From Microbacterium immunditiarum (GTDB lineage: Bacteria > Actinomycetota > Actinomycetes > Actinomycetales > Microbacteriaceae), in NCBI RefSeq assembly GCF_013409785.1, contig NZ_JACCBV010000001.1, positions 2,728,001 to 2,792,000 of the forward strand: a DNA stretch of 64,000 bases, read 5' to 3'. The position numbers were made by a program, and so were the translations under genes. How positions within the stretch are numbered: the stretch's first letter is position 1; each line of letters begins with the position of its first letter. The notes beneath the pieces are model-generated. The model saw nothing but the letters and a program-made list of their open reading frames with translations. It was not told where the DNA came from and did not search any database. Shown one piece after another: positions 45,997 through 55,132 of this stretch.

Positions 45997-47034
45997 ATGC
46001 CCGAGATCGCCAGCCCTGCCCCCGAGACCAAGGTCTTGTGGCTCGCGCGACTCGAGTACCGCTTCCACGCGTGGCGCGAGCGCCGCGCCCGCAAGCGCGG
46101 ACAGCGTCCCACCGTGATGCCCTTCCCCGGCTACGGCGGTCCCGATTGGGTGCGCGTCGTCGGGCGCGTCATGATCGTCCCCCCGGTCAAGCAGACCGAG
46201 TCCGGCGAGTACGCGAGCGTACGCGGCTGGCGCAGCTTCGTCGCGGTGCCGATCGGCTTCGCACAGGTCACCGTCACGATCGGCGACGTGTCGCACGAGG
46301 TCGTCGCCGACCGCGGGGGTGTCATCGACACGGTGCTTCCCGCGCGGCTCGAGCCCGGGTGGCAGACCGTGATGATGTCGGTCGAGGGCCAGGAGCCGGT
46401 CGAGTCCCGCGTGTTCATCGTCGGCCCCGACGTCCGGTTCGGCGTGGTCTCCGACGTGGACGACACCGTCATGGTCACCGCGCTCCCCCGTCCGCTGATC
46501 GCGGCATGGAACTCGTTCGTCGTCGACGAGCACGCGCGACAGCCGGTCGCCGGAATGGCGGTGCTGCTGGAGCGCATCGTGCGCGAGAACCCGGGCGCCC
46601 CCGTCGTGTACCTCTCGACCGGAGCGTGGAACATCGCGCCCACGCTCACGCGCTTCCTCACGCGCCACCTGTTCCCGCCGGGCGCGATCCTGCTCACCGA
46701 CTGGGGGCCCACGCACGACCGCTGGTTCCGCAGCGGCAAGGCGCACAAGGCGTCCAACCTGAGGCGCCTCGCGTCCGAGTTCCCGCACGTGAGGTGGCTG
46801 CTCATCGGCGACGACGGTCAGCACGACGACCAGCTCTACACGACGTTCACGAGCGAGCATCCCGGTCGCGTCGCCGCCGTCGCGATCCGCCGCCTCTCCC
46901 CCGCCGAGGCCGTGCTCGCCGGTGGCCGCACCGTCGTCGACGATCACTCGGCCGCGGACGTCCCGTGGGTGACGGGCGCCGACGGCGGCGAGCTGCTCGA
47001 GCGGCTCGAAGGGGTCGGCGTCGTCGAGACCTGA
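45997..47034 (+). CDS. App1-family (DUF2183) phosphatase domain protein
   Basis: 345 residues. N-terminal beta-rich region, then the HAD-like App1 core: GVVSDVDDTVMVTALPRPLIAAWNSF with the DxDxT motif (about 150), VYLSTGAWNI, and KASNLRRLASEFPHVRWLLIGDDGQHD. The yeast homologue is a phosphatidate phosphatase; the bacterial substrate is unknown but may be a lipid. Follows dedA by 4 bp, so a shared lipid-related role is plausible. Confidence 0.85.
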   Translation: MPEIASPAPETKVLWLARLEYRFHAWRERRARKRGQRPTVMPFPGYGGPDWVRVVGRVMIVPPVKQTESGEYASVRGWRSFVAVPIGFAQVTVTIGDVSHEVVADRGGVIDTVLPARLEPGWQTVMMSVEGQEPVESRVFIVGPDVRFGVVSDVDDTVMVTALPRPLIAAWNSFVVDEHARQPVAGMAVLLERIVRENPGAPVVYLSTGAWNIAPTLTRFLTRHLFPPGAILLTDWGPTHDRWFRSGKAHKASNLRRLASEFPHVRWLLIGDDGQHDDQLYTTFTSEHPGRVAAVAIRRLSPAEAVLAGGRTVVDDHSAADVPWVTGADGGELLERLEGVGVVET

Positions 47035-47112
47035 CCGAGGTCGGCGAGAGCGCGAGTACTCGTCCCGAGCGAACCGGGCGAGCATGTCGGATGCTCCGCG
47101 TAGGCTGACCGC

Positions 47113-47826
47113 ATGTGCGGACGTTTCGTCGTGGCCGAAGTCGGATCCGAGCTCGTCGGCGTGCTTCGGGTCGACGTCGAGAGCGATGACCTTCCCGAGC
47201 CGTCGTACAACATCGCGCCCACGAGCCGCGTCGCGATCGTGCTCGACTCGGCCAAGACCGACCCGCCGACGCGCCGGCTCGAACCCGCGCGGTGGGGACT
47301 CGTCCCGGCGTGGGCGAAAGACCTCTCGATCGGCGCGCGCGCGTTCAACGCGCGCTCCGAAGAGCTCGAAGACAAGCCGATGTTCCGGCGGGCGCTCGAG
47401 AAGCGGCGCGCGATCGTGCCGGCATCCGGCTATTACGAGTGGAAGAAGGTGGGCGACCAGAAGATCCCCCACTACATCCACCCCGCCGACGGCTCGCCGC
47501 TGTTCTTCGCGGGGCTGTACGAGTGGTGGAAGGACCCGGCCAAGCCCGACGACGACCCCGACAAGTGGGTGCTGAGCTTCACGATCCTCACGCGCGACTC
47601 GATCGGCAACCTCGGGTCGATCCACGATCGCATGCCGCTGTTCCTCGATGTCGACCACGCCGACGCGTGGCTCGACACCGCGACCGACAACGTGCGAGAC
47701 GTGCTCGATGCCGCGATCGACGCCGCCCCGGCGGTCGCCGACACGCTCGACAACCATGTCGTCGGCAAAGCCGTCGGCAACGTGCGCAACAACTCCCCCG
47801 AACTCATCGAGCCGGTGGAGGAGTGA
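47113..47826 (+). CDS. SRAP-domain (HMCES/YedK-type) protein
   Basis: 237 residues. Begins MCGRFVV, the diagnostic N-terminus in which Cys2 forms a covalent crosslink to abasic sites in single-stranded DNA. Other SRAP motifs: PSYNIAPTSRV, LVPAWAKDLSIGARAFNARSEELEDKPMFR, RAIVPASGYYEWKK with the catalytic Glu, and SIHDRMPLFL with His. Shields abasic sites at replication forks. Confidence 0.95.
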   Translation: MCGRFVVAEVGSELVGVLRVDVESDDLPEPSYNIAPTSRVAIVLDSAKTDPPTRRLEPARWGLVPAWAKDLSIGARAFNARSEELEDKPMFRRALEKRRAIVPASGYYEWKKVGDQKIPHYIHPADGSPLFFAGLYEWWKDPAKPDDDPDKWVLSFTILTRDSIGNLGSIHDRMPLFLDVDHADAWLDTATDNVRDVLDAAIDAAPAVADTLDNHVVGKAVGNVRNNSPELIEPVEE

Positions 47827-47869
47827 GCGCGCCCAGCGCCGGCACGGACCGGCCGCCTACCCTGGAAAA

Positions 47870-48772
47870 GTGACTTCGCCGACCCTCGTCGAACCGCGCA
47901 CGCGGCTGGGTGGCGACGCGTGGCGCGCGGTCGAGGCGGCGCACGTCGAGCGCGCCGACGCGCTCACCGGCGCGCACCGGTCGAGAGCGGCTCGGGGCGA
48001 GAAGCACCCCGTCGAGGACTTCCTCTTCACCTACTACTCGTACAAGCCGGGAGTGCTGAGGCGCTGGCATCCGGGTGCGGGCGTCGAGCTGACGGATGCC
48101 GCGGCCACCCCTCGTGCGACGTGGCGGTGGTACGCCGAAGGGTCCGATCGTGGCTCGCTCGTGGTCGACGCTGCGGCGTTCCTGACCGAGAAGCACGACC
48201 TCGTGGGCACCGTCGAGCGCATCCTGCGGCTCACGGCCGCGCGGGCGGGGCGGTTCGGCTGCTTCGGCCTGCACGAGTGGGCGATGGTGTACCGGCAACG
48301 GGAGCACAGGCATCCGGTTCCGCTGAGACTCGGGCAGGCTGGGACGGATGCCGTCGTCGAAGCCGCCGACCTGCGGTGCACGCATTTCGACGCTTTCCGG
48401 TTCTTCACGCCCGAGGCGGTGCCGCGCAACAGCGAGTCGCCCACGCGCGAGCGGCAGCCCGAGCTGGAGCAGCCCGGGTGTCTGCACGCGGGCATGGACC
48501 TCTACAAGTGGGCGGTCAAGCTCGGGCCGCTCGTGCCCGGCGAGGTGCTGCTCGAGGCGTTCGAGCTCGCGCGCGACATCCGCGTGCTCGACATGGAGGC
48601 GTCACCGTACGACCTGCGCGCGTGGGGCTACGAGCCGGTCGCGATCGAGACGCCCGAGGGCAAGGCCGAGTACGTGCGGAGGCAGCGAGGGTTCGCCGAG
48701 CGCGGCCAGGCCCTGCGCGCGCGGCTGCTCGATGCGCTCGACCACGCACGGTCGACTGTGCCCACCCGCTGA
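47870..48772 (+). CDS. Conserved actinobacterial protein, annotated elsewhere as 3-methyladenine DNA glycosylase
   Basis: 300 residues from GTG 47870. Hallmarks: EDFLFTYYSYKPGVLRRWHPG near the N-terminus, FGLHEWAMVYR, CTHFDAFRFFTPEAVPRN, and PGCLHAGMDLYKWAVKLGPLVPGE. I recognise it as a common actinobacterial family carrying the glycosylase label, but I see no HhH-GPD or AAG motif, so the activity is unproven. Same strand as the SRAP gene, 43 bp downstream. Confidence 0.6.
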   Translation: MTSPTLVEPRTRLGGDAWRAVEAAHVERADALTGAHRSRAARGEKHPVEDFLFTYYSYKPGVLRRWHPGAGVELTDAAATPRATWRWYAEGSDRGSLVVDAAAFLTEKHDLVGTVERILRLTAARAGRFGCFGLHEWAMVYRQREHRHPVPLRLGQAGTDAVVEAADLRCTHFDAFRFFTPEAVPRNSESPTRERQPELEQPGCLHAGMDLYKWAVKLGPLVPGEVLLEAFELARDIRVLDMEASPYDLRAWGYEPVAIETPEGKAEYVRRQRGFAERGQALRARLLDALDHARSTVPTR

Positions 48773-48784
48773 TCCGCCCCGTCC

Positions 48785-48838
48785 GCTGAGCGAGCCGCCT
48801 TCCCCGCCGCTGGGCGAGCCGAAAGCGAGACGAAGCGC
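48785..48838. repeat. Possible intergenic repeat (two GCTGRGCGAGCCG units)
   Basis: GCTGAGCGAGCCG and GCTGGGCGAGCCG recur about 30 bp apart, followed by AAAGCGAGACGAAGCGC, between two convergent genes. Similar GAGCGAG...GAAGCGAGACG words are frequent in Microbacteriaceae intergenic DNA. It may also serve as a terminator; no clear stem was found. Confidence 0.35.
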
Positions 48839-48840
48839 CC

Positions 48841-50049
48841 CTACCCCGCGCTCACCGCTTCGCAGTCGCCGCACGGCATCAGCCCGCGCCCCGCGGCCGC
48901 GAGCTCGAGCCGCAGCTCGGTCACACGCGTCGCCGCGTCTTCGAGCCTCTCCGCGGGCAGCCTGCCCGACTCGACCGCCGCGACGATGCCGTCGACGACG
49001 CGCGCCGCAGTGTCGGCGGTCGTGAACATCACGGCGAGCACCATGTCGTTGCCGGCGGCGAGGGCCGTGACGGCGTTCGCGACCGGGTCGCCATACTCGG
49101 CGATACCGGATGCCTGCAGCATGCCGAGGTCGTCGGTGATGATGACCCCCTCGAAGCCGAGCTCCTCGCGCGCGATGCGATGCCACTCCGCCGAGAGTGA
49201 GGCGGGCGCCGCGTCGATGGCCGTGAAGGCGAGATGGCCGAACATGAGCAACTCGGCTCCTGCGTCGATGCCGGCGCGGAACGGAACGCCGTCGGCGGCG
49301 GCCCATTCCGCCTTGGGCATCGCCGTCGCGGGGATGAGCGTGTGCGAGTCGCCGGGCGCCGCTCCGTGGCCCGGAAAGTGCTTGAGGGTCGAGAGAGCTT
49401 CGGATGCCTCGCCCGCAACTGCCGCGGCCACGCGCTCAGCGCTCGACTGCGGCGTCGTTCCCAGCGCACGGCGGTAGATGAAGCTCGACGCGTCGGGGGC
49501 GACGTCGGCCACGATGCCGAAGTTCACGCCGATGCCGGCCCGCAGCACGATCGCGCCACGCCCCGAGAAGGCGTCCTGCGTCGCGGCGGGCGGCTCGTTC
49601 TTGAGCGCGAGCGCCGACGGGAACGGATCCCAGCCGAGCCGCGTGACGTCGCCGCCCTCCTGGTCCACCGCGATGAGCGGCGGGAGGGCGGGATCGGGGG
49701 TGAGGGCGGTGGTGATCGCGCGCAGCGACGCCTCGTCGCCGGGGATGTTCGCGCCCATGAGGATGAATCCGCCGATGCCGGTCTGCGCCATGTAGGACGC
49801 GAGGGTCGCGGCATCCGTCGTCGGGATTTGCCCCATGACCGCGCCCGCCGCCCGCTCGCGCGTCGACATCGCCGCGACCATGTCGGCGGCGCGTGCGGCG
49901 AACGCCCCGTCGTCGGCGGGACGCACGACGACCGTTCCGCCTTCGGGGGGTCGATCGTCGGCCCACCCGGCTCCTGGCGTGAGTCCGGCGCATGCCGCCA
50001 CGACGGATGCCACCGCTCCCGCCGCGAGCCGCCGTCGTCGCCGATCCAC
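48841..50049 (-). CDS. Glycoside hydrolase family 3 (NagZ-like) lipoprotein
   Basis: 402 residues from GTG 50049. Basic start and lipobox-like VAAC (Cys 20). GH3 barrel: DQEGGDVTRLGWDPFPSA, the NagZ-type catalytic His/Asp loop LKHFPGHGAAPGDSHTLIP, and the nucleophile region GFEGVIITDDLGM. Cleaves beta-N-acetylglucosaminides of peptidoglycan in related enzymes. The C-terminal CGDC could form a disulfide. Single-gene unit. Confidence 0.88.
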   Translation of the reverse strand: MDRRRRRLAAGAVASVVAACAGLTPGAGWADDRPPEGGTVVVRPADDGAFAARAADMVAAMSTRERAAGAVMGQIPTTDAATLASYMAQTGIGGFILMGANIPGDEASLRAITTALTPDPALPPLIAVDQEGGDVTRLGWDPFPSALALKNEPPAATQDAFSGRGAIVLRAGIGVNFGIVADVAPDASSFIYRRALGTTPQSSAERVAAAVAGEASEALSTLKHFPGHGAAPGDSHTLIPATAMPKAEWAAADGVPFRAGIDAGAELLMFGHLAFTAIDAAPASLSAEWHRIAREELGFEGVIITDDLGMLQASGIAEYGDPVANAVTALAAGNDMVLAVMFTTADTAARVVDGIVAAVESGRLPAERLEDAATRVTELRLELAAAGRGLMPCGDCEAVSAG

Positions 50050-50141
50050 CCATCCAGCCTAGGCGCCTCGCGGCGGTATCATCGCGCCACGGTGATCCCT
50101 CTACGACAGCGGGACCACCAGCGACTCTGGGGAGGACCGTC

Positions 50142-51236
50142 GTGTCGAACGACTACACCGGCATCCGTCGCATCGCGGACAAGACCGCATCCAAGCGGTG
50201 TGCGGACCGCCTGCTCGCCATGCGGCGCACGCTCGCCCCACTGCGGCGCCGTCGCAACGACGGGAGCCTGCTGCTGGCGACGTGGAACATCCGCGACTTC
50301 GACTCGAACAAGTTCGGGTGGGGTCCGCGGCTTCCCGAGAGCTTCTACTACATCGCCGAGATCCTCTCGTCGTTCGATCTCGTCGCGGTGCAGGAGGTCA
50401 CCCGCGACCTGCGCCCGCTCGAGAAGCTGCTGCGAATCCTCGGTCCCGATTGGGACTTCATCGCGACCGACGTGACTGAGGGCACGGGCGGCAACAACGA
50501 GCGCATGGCGTTCCTGTTCAACCGCGATCGAGTGAGGTTCCGCCGGATCGCGGGCGAGATCGTGCTGCCGCAGGGGCAGCTCGTCGTGGGGCTGACCGGC
50601 GAGGGCGCGGAGCGCTCCGACGATCCCGGACTCCAGTTCGCGCGGAGCCCCTTCCTCGTGTCGTTCGCGTCGGGGTGGTTCTCGTTCTCGCTGTGCACGG
50701 TGCACATCTACTTCGGCGACGAGGGCGGAGCACAGCTCGAGCGGCGGATCGCCGAGATCGACCGTCTCGCGGCGTTCCTCGCGAAGCGGCAGGACTCGGC
50801 CTCGCGCGCGGCGGGTGGGTCGGCCGGCGGCGAGAACTTCATCGTGCTCGGTGACTTCAACGTCGTGAGCCCGGAGCACCGCACGATGCAGGCTCTCCGC
50901 AAGCACGGGTTCGAGGTGCCCGCGCCGATCGACGGGCGCAACATCCCCGATCGCGACCACTTCTACGACCAGATCGCGACCCGCGTGCGCGATGACCGCT
51001 TCGAGGTCGTCACGGGCGGCATCGTCGACCCGTACGGCGACGTGTTCCGCGACGAGGACCTGGAGACCTACCGCCCGTACTTCGAGTCGCGCATTCCCGA
51101 GGGCGCCGACGCGAAGAAGGTGCTGTCGGTGTACCGCCAGTGGCGGACGTGGCAGCTGTCCGACCACTCGCCGCTGTGGGTCGAGATCGCGACCGACTTC
51201 GCCGACAAGTACCTCGAGCCGCTCGCGGCGGACTGA
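50142..51236 (+). CDS. Endonuclease/exonuclease/phosphatase family protein
   Basis: 364 residues from GTG 50142 with GGGGAGG upstream. EEP fold: ATWNIRDFDSN, DLVAVQEVTRDL (catalytic Glu), FIVLGDFNVVSPEH, and QLSDHSPLWVEI (Asp-His). No signal peptide or export motif seen, so probably cytoplasmic. It could act on nucleic acid or on a phospholipid or phosphate ester. Confidence 0.85.
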   Translation: MSNDYTGIRRIADKTASKRCADRLLAMRRTLAPLRRRRNDGSLLLATWNIRDFDSNKFGWGPRLPESFYYIAEILSSFDLVAVQEVTRDLRPLEKLLRILGPDWDFIATDVTEGTGGNNERMAFLFNRDRVRFRRIAGEIVLPQGQLVVGLTGEGAERSDDPGLQFARSPFLVSFASGWFSFSLCTVHIYFGDEGGAQLERRIAEIDRLAAFLAKRQDSASRAAGGSAGGENFIVLGDFNVVSPEHRTMQALRKHGFEVPAPIDGRNIPDRDHFYDQIATRVRDDRFEVVTGGIVDPYGDVFRDEDLETYRPYFESRIPEGADAKKVLSVYRQWRTWQLSDHSPLWVEIATDFADKYLEPLAAD

Positions 51237-51257
51237 CGCGGCCGCGACGACGTGCGG

Positions 51258-52898
51258 TCAGTGCCGCGCGACGATGGCCGTGGCATCGGTTCCCGTCGGC
51301 AGCACGCCGTACTGCGCGCCTCGGTCGTCGCCGAGGCGCGCGGCGACGAACGCCTCCGCATCGCTGTGCGGCGCATGGCTCAGCATGAGCGACCCCTGGA
51401 ACGCGAGCGCGAGGTCTCCGGCCAGCCGCCGCGCCTGCGCCTGCGCCGAGTCGGTGTCCGTCCCCGCGAGGGAACGCAGCAGGCCGAGCGTGCGCTCGAC
51501 GTGCGCGTCGAGCACGCGCGACGCACCCCGCGTGGTCGCGAGCTCTTCCGCGAAAGCCTCGGCGACGTCGGGCTCGCGCGTGAGCGCGCGGAGCACGTCG
51601 AGCGCGATCACGTTGCCCGAACCCTCCCACACCGCCATGACGGGCTGCTCGCGGTAGCGCCGCGCGAGAGGGAACGCCTCGGTGTAGCCGTTGCCGCCGA
51701 GACACTCCAGCGCCTCGTACGCGTGGTGCGGGCCGCGCTTGCACACCCAGTACTTCGCGACGGGCGTCGCCAGGCGGCGCAGCGCGATGTCGTGATCGGA
51801 TGCGTCGGCCTCGAACAGCTGCGCGAGACGAAGACCCGTCAGCAGCGACGCCTCGTACTCGAGCGCGAGGTCGGCGAGCACCGCCGTCATCGCGGGCTGC
51901 TCCACGAGCCGGCGCCCGAACGCCGACCGCTCGCGCGCGTGCCACACCGCCTCGGCGACCGACTGCCGCATGCCCGCGGCCGTGCCCAGGACGCAGTCGA
52001 GTCGCGTGCGCTGCACCATCTCGATGATGGTCCGGATGCCCCGCCCCGCCTCACCCACGAGCGAGCCCACTGTGCCGTCGAACTCGACCTCGCTCGAGGC
52101 GTTCGAGCGGTTGCCGAGCTTGTCCTTGAGCCGCTGGATGCGGAAGGCGTTGCGGGTGCCGTCGGGCAGCACGCGCGGAACGAGCAGGCACGACAGCCCC
52201 TCGTCGCCGCCCGCGCGCCGCGTCTGCGCGAGCACGAGGAACGCGTCCGACATCGGGGCCGAGCAGAACCACTTGTGGCCCGTGATCGCGTACTCGTCGC
52301 CGCCGATATGTTCGCCCGACGTCGTGCTCGCCCGCACGTCCGAGCCGCCCTGCTTCTCGGTCATCGCCATGCCGAACAGGGCGCTCGGCTTCTCGGCGGC
52401 GGGCAGCAGCCGTGGATCGTAGTCGCGCGAGTACAGGCGCGGAAGCCACTCAGCGGCGAGCGCCGGGGCTTCGTGCAGCGACGCGATGGCCGCGTGCGAC
52501 ATCGAGACCGGACACGCGTGCCCCGGCTCGACCTGCGCGAAGAGCATGAACATCGCCGACCGCGCGACGCTCGATCCCGGCATGGGCTCGAGCCACGCCG
52601 ATGTGTGCGCACCGCGCGCGACCGCCTCACGGATCACGCGGTGGTACGCCGGATCGTACTCGACCTCGTCGAGGCGGCGCCCCCACCGATCGTGCGTGCG
52701 CAGCACGGGCTCGTGCGTGTTCGCGCGCTCGGCGTCGGCCTGGAACTCCCCGGAGCCGACGAGGCCTCCGGCGTCGCGGAGCGTGGCATCCGCCCACTCC
52801 GCACCGAACGCTCGCACCGCTTCGACAAGCGGTGCGTTGAGGGTGTATTCGTCGACGTCGACGCGCGGGGGCGCTTGGTTGGTCACCTCGTGGGTCAC
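51258..52898 (-). CDS. AidB-like acyl-CoA dehydrogenase
   Basis: 546 residues from GTG 52898; the frame before it is read-through under the sugar-dehydrogenase gene. Size and sequence match the AidB branch: FGMAMTEKQGGSDVRASTT, ITGHKWFCSAPMSDAFLVLAQT, RIQRLKDKLGNRSNASSEVEFDGT, YEALECLGGNGYTEAFPLARRYREQPVMAVWEGSGNVIALDVLRAL. In E. coli AidB is part of the adaptive response to alkylation; others are ordinary isovaleryl-CoA-type dehydrogenases. Confidence 0.88.
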   Translation of the reverse strand: MTHEVTNQAPPRVDVDEYTLNAPLVEAVRAFGAEWADATLRDAGGLVGSGEFQADAERANTHEPVLRTHDRWGRRLDEVEYDPAYHRVIREAVARGAHTSAWLEPMPGSSVARSAMFMLFAQVEPGHACPVSMSHAAIASLHEAPALAAEWLPRLYSRDYDPRLLPAAEKPSALFGMAMTEKQGGSDVRASTTSGEHIGGDEYAITGHKWFCSAPMSDAFLVLAQTRRAGGDEGLSCLLVPRVLPDGTRNAFRIQRLKDKLGNRSNASSEVEFDGTVGSLVGEAGRGIRTIIEMVQRTRLDCVLGTAAGMRQSVAEAVWHARERSAFGRRLVEQPAMTAVLADLALEYEASLLTGLRLAQLFEADASDHDIALRRLATPVAKYWVCKRGPHHAYEALECLGGNGYTEAFPLARRYREQPVMAVWEGSGNVIALDVLRALTREPDVAEAFAEELATTRGASRVLDAHVERTLGLLRSLAGTDTDSAQAQARRLAGDLALAFQGSLMLSHAPHSDAEAFVAARLGDDRGAQYGVLPTGTDATAIVARH

Positions 52899-52935
52899 GA
52901 CTTCACCGTACCGTCGTGCGCCCACGGCGACGCTT

Positions 52936-54090
52936 TCAGCCCGCCGGCGCGATCGGCAGGCGCAGCAGCAGGTCGTCCTCGGGGCGCGGCGACCCCCGGC
53001 CGTCCGTGTTGTTCGTGAGCACCCAGAGCGATCCGTCCGGTGCGGCGACGACATCGCGCAACCGGCCCTGCTCCCCCACCAGCGCGGCGGTCGGGTCGTG
53101 GGCGGCCGCCCCCGCCACGGTGTCGACGATCCACAGACGCGATCCGCGGAGTCCAGCGACGAACACGGTGTCGCCCACGGAGGCGATGCCGCTGGGGCTC
53201 GCCTCGGAAGTCCTCCACGTCGCGATGGGCTCGACGAAACGGCCGTCGCCCCCGACGCCCTCGACGATCGGCCAGCCGTAGTTCCCACCCGGCTCGATGA
53301 GATTCAGCTCGTCCCACGAGTTCTGCCCGAACTCGCTCGCCCACATCGTGCCGTCCGCGGTCCACGCGATGCCCTGCACGTTTCGGTGACCCAGGCTCCA
53401 CACGGCGTTGCCGAGCGGATTGCCCGGCGCCGCGTCGCCGTCGGGTGTGAGTCGCAGGATCTTCCCGTTGGGAGAGTTCGGATCCTGCGACGAGTCGCCG
53501 TTCGCGGCGTCGCCCGTCGTCACGTAGAGCATGTCGTCGGGGCCGAAGGCGATGCGCCCTCCGTTGTGGTTGCCCGCGCGCGCGATGCCGGCGAAGACGA
53601 CCTCCGGCGCGCCGAGCGCGAGCGCTCCGGGGTCGCCGGTGACCGGCATCCGCACAACCCGGTTGTCGTCGGATGCGCCGTGATAGGCGTACAGCCACCG
53701 CGTACCTCCTTCGTCGTGCAGCGCGAGGCCGTGCAGCCCCGCCTCTCCTCCCGCCACGACGCCGGGGACGACCCCCGCCTCGCGCAGCTCGCCCGACGGC
53801 ATGAGCTCGATGATGCGCCCGTCGTCGCGCTGGCTGATGAGCGCTCCCCCGGTCTCGAGCGGCACCACCGACCACGGCGATCGGAGCCCCGTCGCGAGCG
53901 TCTCGGGAGCGCCCTGCGGCGCCCACCATCCTTCCGCCGTCTCGGGTGCCGTCGGGCTCGCGCTCGGCACCGGTGTGCGCGACGCGGGCGGCGGCACCGG
54001 CTGGGGAGGAGCCGAAGAGGTGCACGCGGATGCCGCACCCACCAGCGCGGCGACGACCACCGCCGCGAGCGCGCGCCGAACCCGCGTCAT
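52936..54090 (-). CDS. PQQ-type sugar dehydrogenase (Gdh-B-like) lipoprotein
   Basis: 384 residues from ATG 54090 (ATGA overlap with the VOC gene). Lipobox SAC (Cys 23), a Pro/Ser linker, then a six-bladed propeller of the soluble aldose dehydrogenase class: LRSPWSVVPLETGGALISQRDDGRI, GLHGLALHDEGG, GNHNGGRIAFGPDDMLYVTTGD, GHRNVQGIAWTADGTMWASEFGQNSWDELNLIEPGGNYGWP. Catalytic His in GNHNGG. Extracellular and membrane-anchored. Confidence 0.9.
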   Translation of the reverse strand: MTRVRRALAAVVVAALVGAASACTSSAPPQPVPPPASRTPVPSASPTAPETAEGWWAPQGAPETLATGLRSPWSVVPLETGGALISQRDDGRIIELMPSGELREAGVVPGVVAGGEAGLHGLALHDEGGTRWLYAYHGASDDNRVVRMPVTGDPGALALGAPEVVFAGIARAGNHNGGRIAFGPDDMLYVTTGDAANGDSSQDPNSPNGKILRLTPDGDAAPGNPLGNAVWSLGHRNVQGIAWTADGTMWASEFGQNSWDELNLIEPGGNYGWPIVEGVGGDGRFVEPIATWRTSEASPSGIASVGDTVFVAGLRGSRLWIVDTVAGAAAHDPTAALVGEQGRLRDVVAAPDGSLWVLTNNTDGRGSPRPEDDLLLRLPIAPAG

Positions 54091-54563
54091 CCGCCGTCGG
54101 CCGCCCGCTCGACCGCGGCGATGTCGATCTTCGTCATCGTCAGCATGGCCTCCACAGCGCGGTGCGAACGATCGGGGTCGGGATCGCGGATGAGCTCGAT
54201 GAGCCGGTCTGGAACGATCTGCCACGAGAGGCCCCACCGGTCCTTGAGCCAGCCGCACGGCTGCTCCTGGCCGCCGTCGGCCGTCAGCGCCGACCAGTAC
54301 CGATCGACCTCGTCCTGGTTCTTGCACGACACATACAGCGATATCGCCTCGGTGAACGGGAACTGCGGCCCCGCGTCCATCGCAAAGTAGTCGCGCCCGG
54401 CGAGACGGAACTGCGCGTGCATGACCTTGCCGCCCATGCCCGGAACCTCGTCGGGGTACTTGCCGACCGACACGATCTCCGAGTCTGGGATCAGCTCGGT
54501 GTAGAACGCGATGGCCTCCTCGGCATCGTCGTCGAACCACAGGAACGGCGTGACATCGCTCAT
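54087..54563 (-). CDS. VOC family protein (PhnB-like)
   Basis: 158 residues. VOC fold of the PhnB / 3-demethylubiquinone-methyltransferase-like class: TPFLWFDDDAEEAIAFYTELIPDSEIV, GKVMHAQFRLAGRDYFAMDAGPQFPFTEAISLYVSCKNQDEVDRYWSALTADGGQEQPCGWLKDRWGLSWQIVP. Reaction unknown. Overlaps the next gene as ATGA. Confidence 0.9.
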   Translation of the reverse strand: MSDVTPFLWFDDDAEEAIAFYTELIPDSEIVSVGKYPDEVPGMGGKVMHAQFRLAGRDYFAMDAGPQFPFTEAISLYVSCKNQDEVDRYWSALTADGGQEQPCGWLKDRWGLSWQIVPDRLIELIRDPDPDRSHRAVEAMLTMTKIDIAAVERAADGG

Positions 54564-54574
54564 GGGTTCAGACT

Positions 54575-54602
54575 TCTCTTGCGCGCAGTGCCGCGCAAGA
54601 GA
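54575..54602 (-). terminator. Hairpin downstream of hsp20
   Basis: TCTCTTGCGCG (54575-54585) and CGCGCAAGAGA (54592-54602) form a perfect 11-bp stem with a 6-nt loop, between the hsp20 stop and the VOC start. No long T-run; termination or mRNA protection is likely from position. Confidence 0.6.
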
Positions 54603-54648
54603 GCGCGACGCCGACGTCGCCCCCGAGCGACGCCGGCGCCCCCCAGAA

Positions 54649-55092
54649 TCAGGCGGATTCGGCGGCAGACCCGCCTTCGCCGATCGGGATCCTCCGCGGT
54701 GCGACGGACACGGTGAGCGGCACCGTGACCTTGAGAACGCCCTTGTCGAACACGGCCTTGATCCCGGCCTCGTCCGCCTGTTCGGGCAGGAGGATGCTGC
54801 GATAGAAGCTCGTGGTCGACTCGCGCATCACATACTTCTTCTTGCTGTCCTCTTCCTTCTCGTGGCGCTGAGCCTGGATCACGAGCGCGCCGCGATCGAC
54901 ATCGACGCTCACGTCGCTCTCATCGAAGTTCGGCAGGTGCGCCTCGACGACGAACGCCTTGTCATCGTCTTCGGTGTAGACATCGGTGGTCGGCATCACC
55001 GCTTTGGCAGCCCGGATGCCGCCGTCGAACAGATCCCTGGTGAGTGCGCTGAACTCCGCCAAAGGGTCGAAGCGCACGAGGTTGCGTGCCAT
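54649..55092 (-). CDS. Small heat-shock protein (Hsp20/alpha-crystallin)
   Basis: 147 residues. Alpha-crystallin domain: PTTDVYTEDDDKAFVVEAHLPNFDESDVSVDVDRGALVIQAQRH, the STTSFYRSILLP segment, and the terminal GVLKVTVPLTV. A holdase against aggregation. No CIRCE or HAIR element was found in the 40 bp upstream. Confidence 0.95.
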   Translation of the reverse strand: MARNLVRFDPLAEFSALTRDLFDGGIRAAKAVMPTTDVYTEDDDKAFVVEAHLPNFDESDVSVDVDRGALVIQAQRHEKEEDSKKKYVMRESTTSFYRSILLPEQADEAGIKAVFDKGVLKVTVPLTVSVAPRRIPIGEGGSAAESA

Positions 55093-55132
55093 GGTCGTCT
55101 CCTTCGATTCGAACGGGAATGCATTGCCTGTT

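Noticed and set aside
55093..55132. HAIR or CIRCE box before hsp20
   Set aside because: No CTTGAGT-N7-ACTCAAG or TTAGCACTC-type repeat in the short upstream gap.
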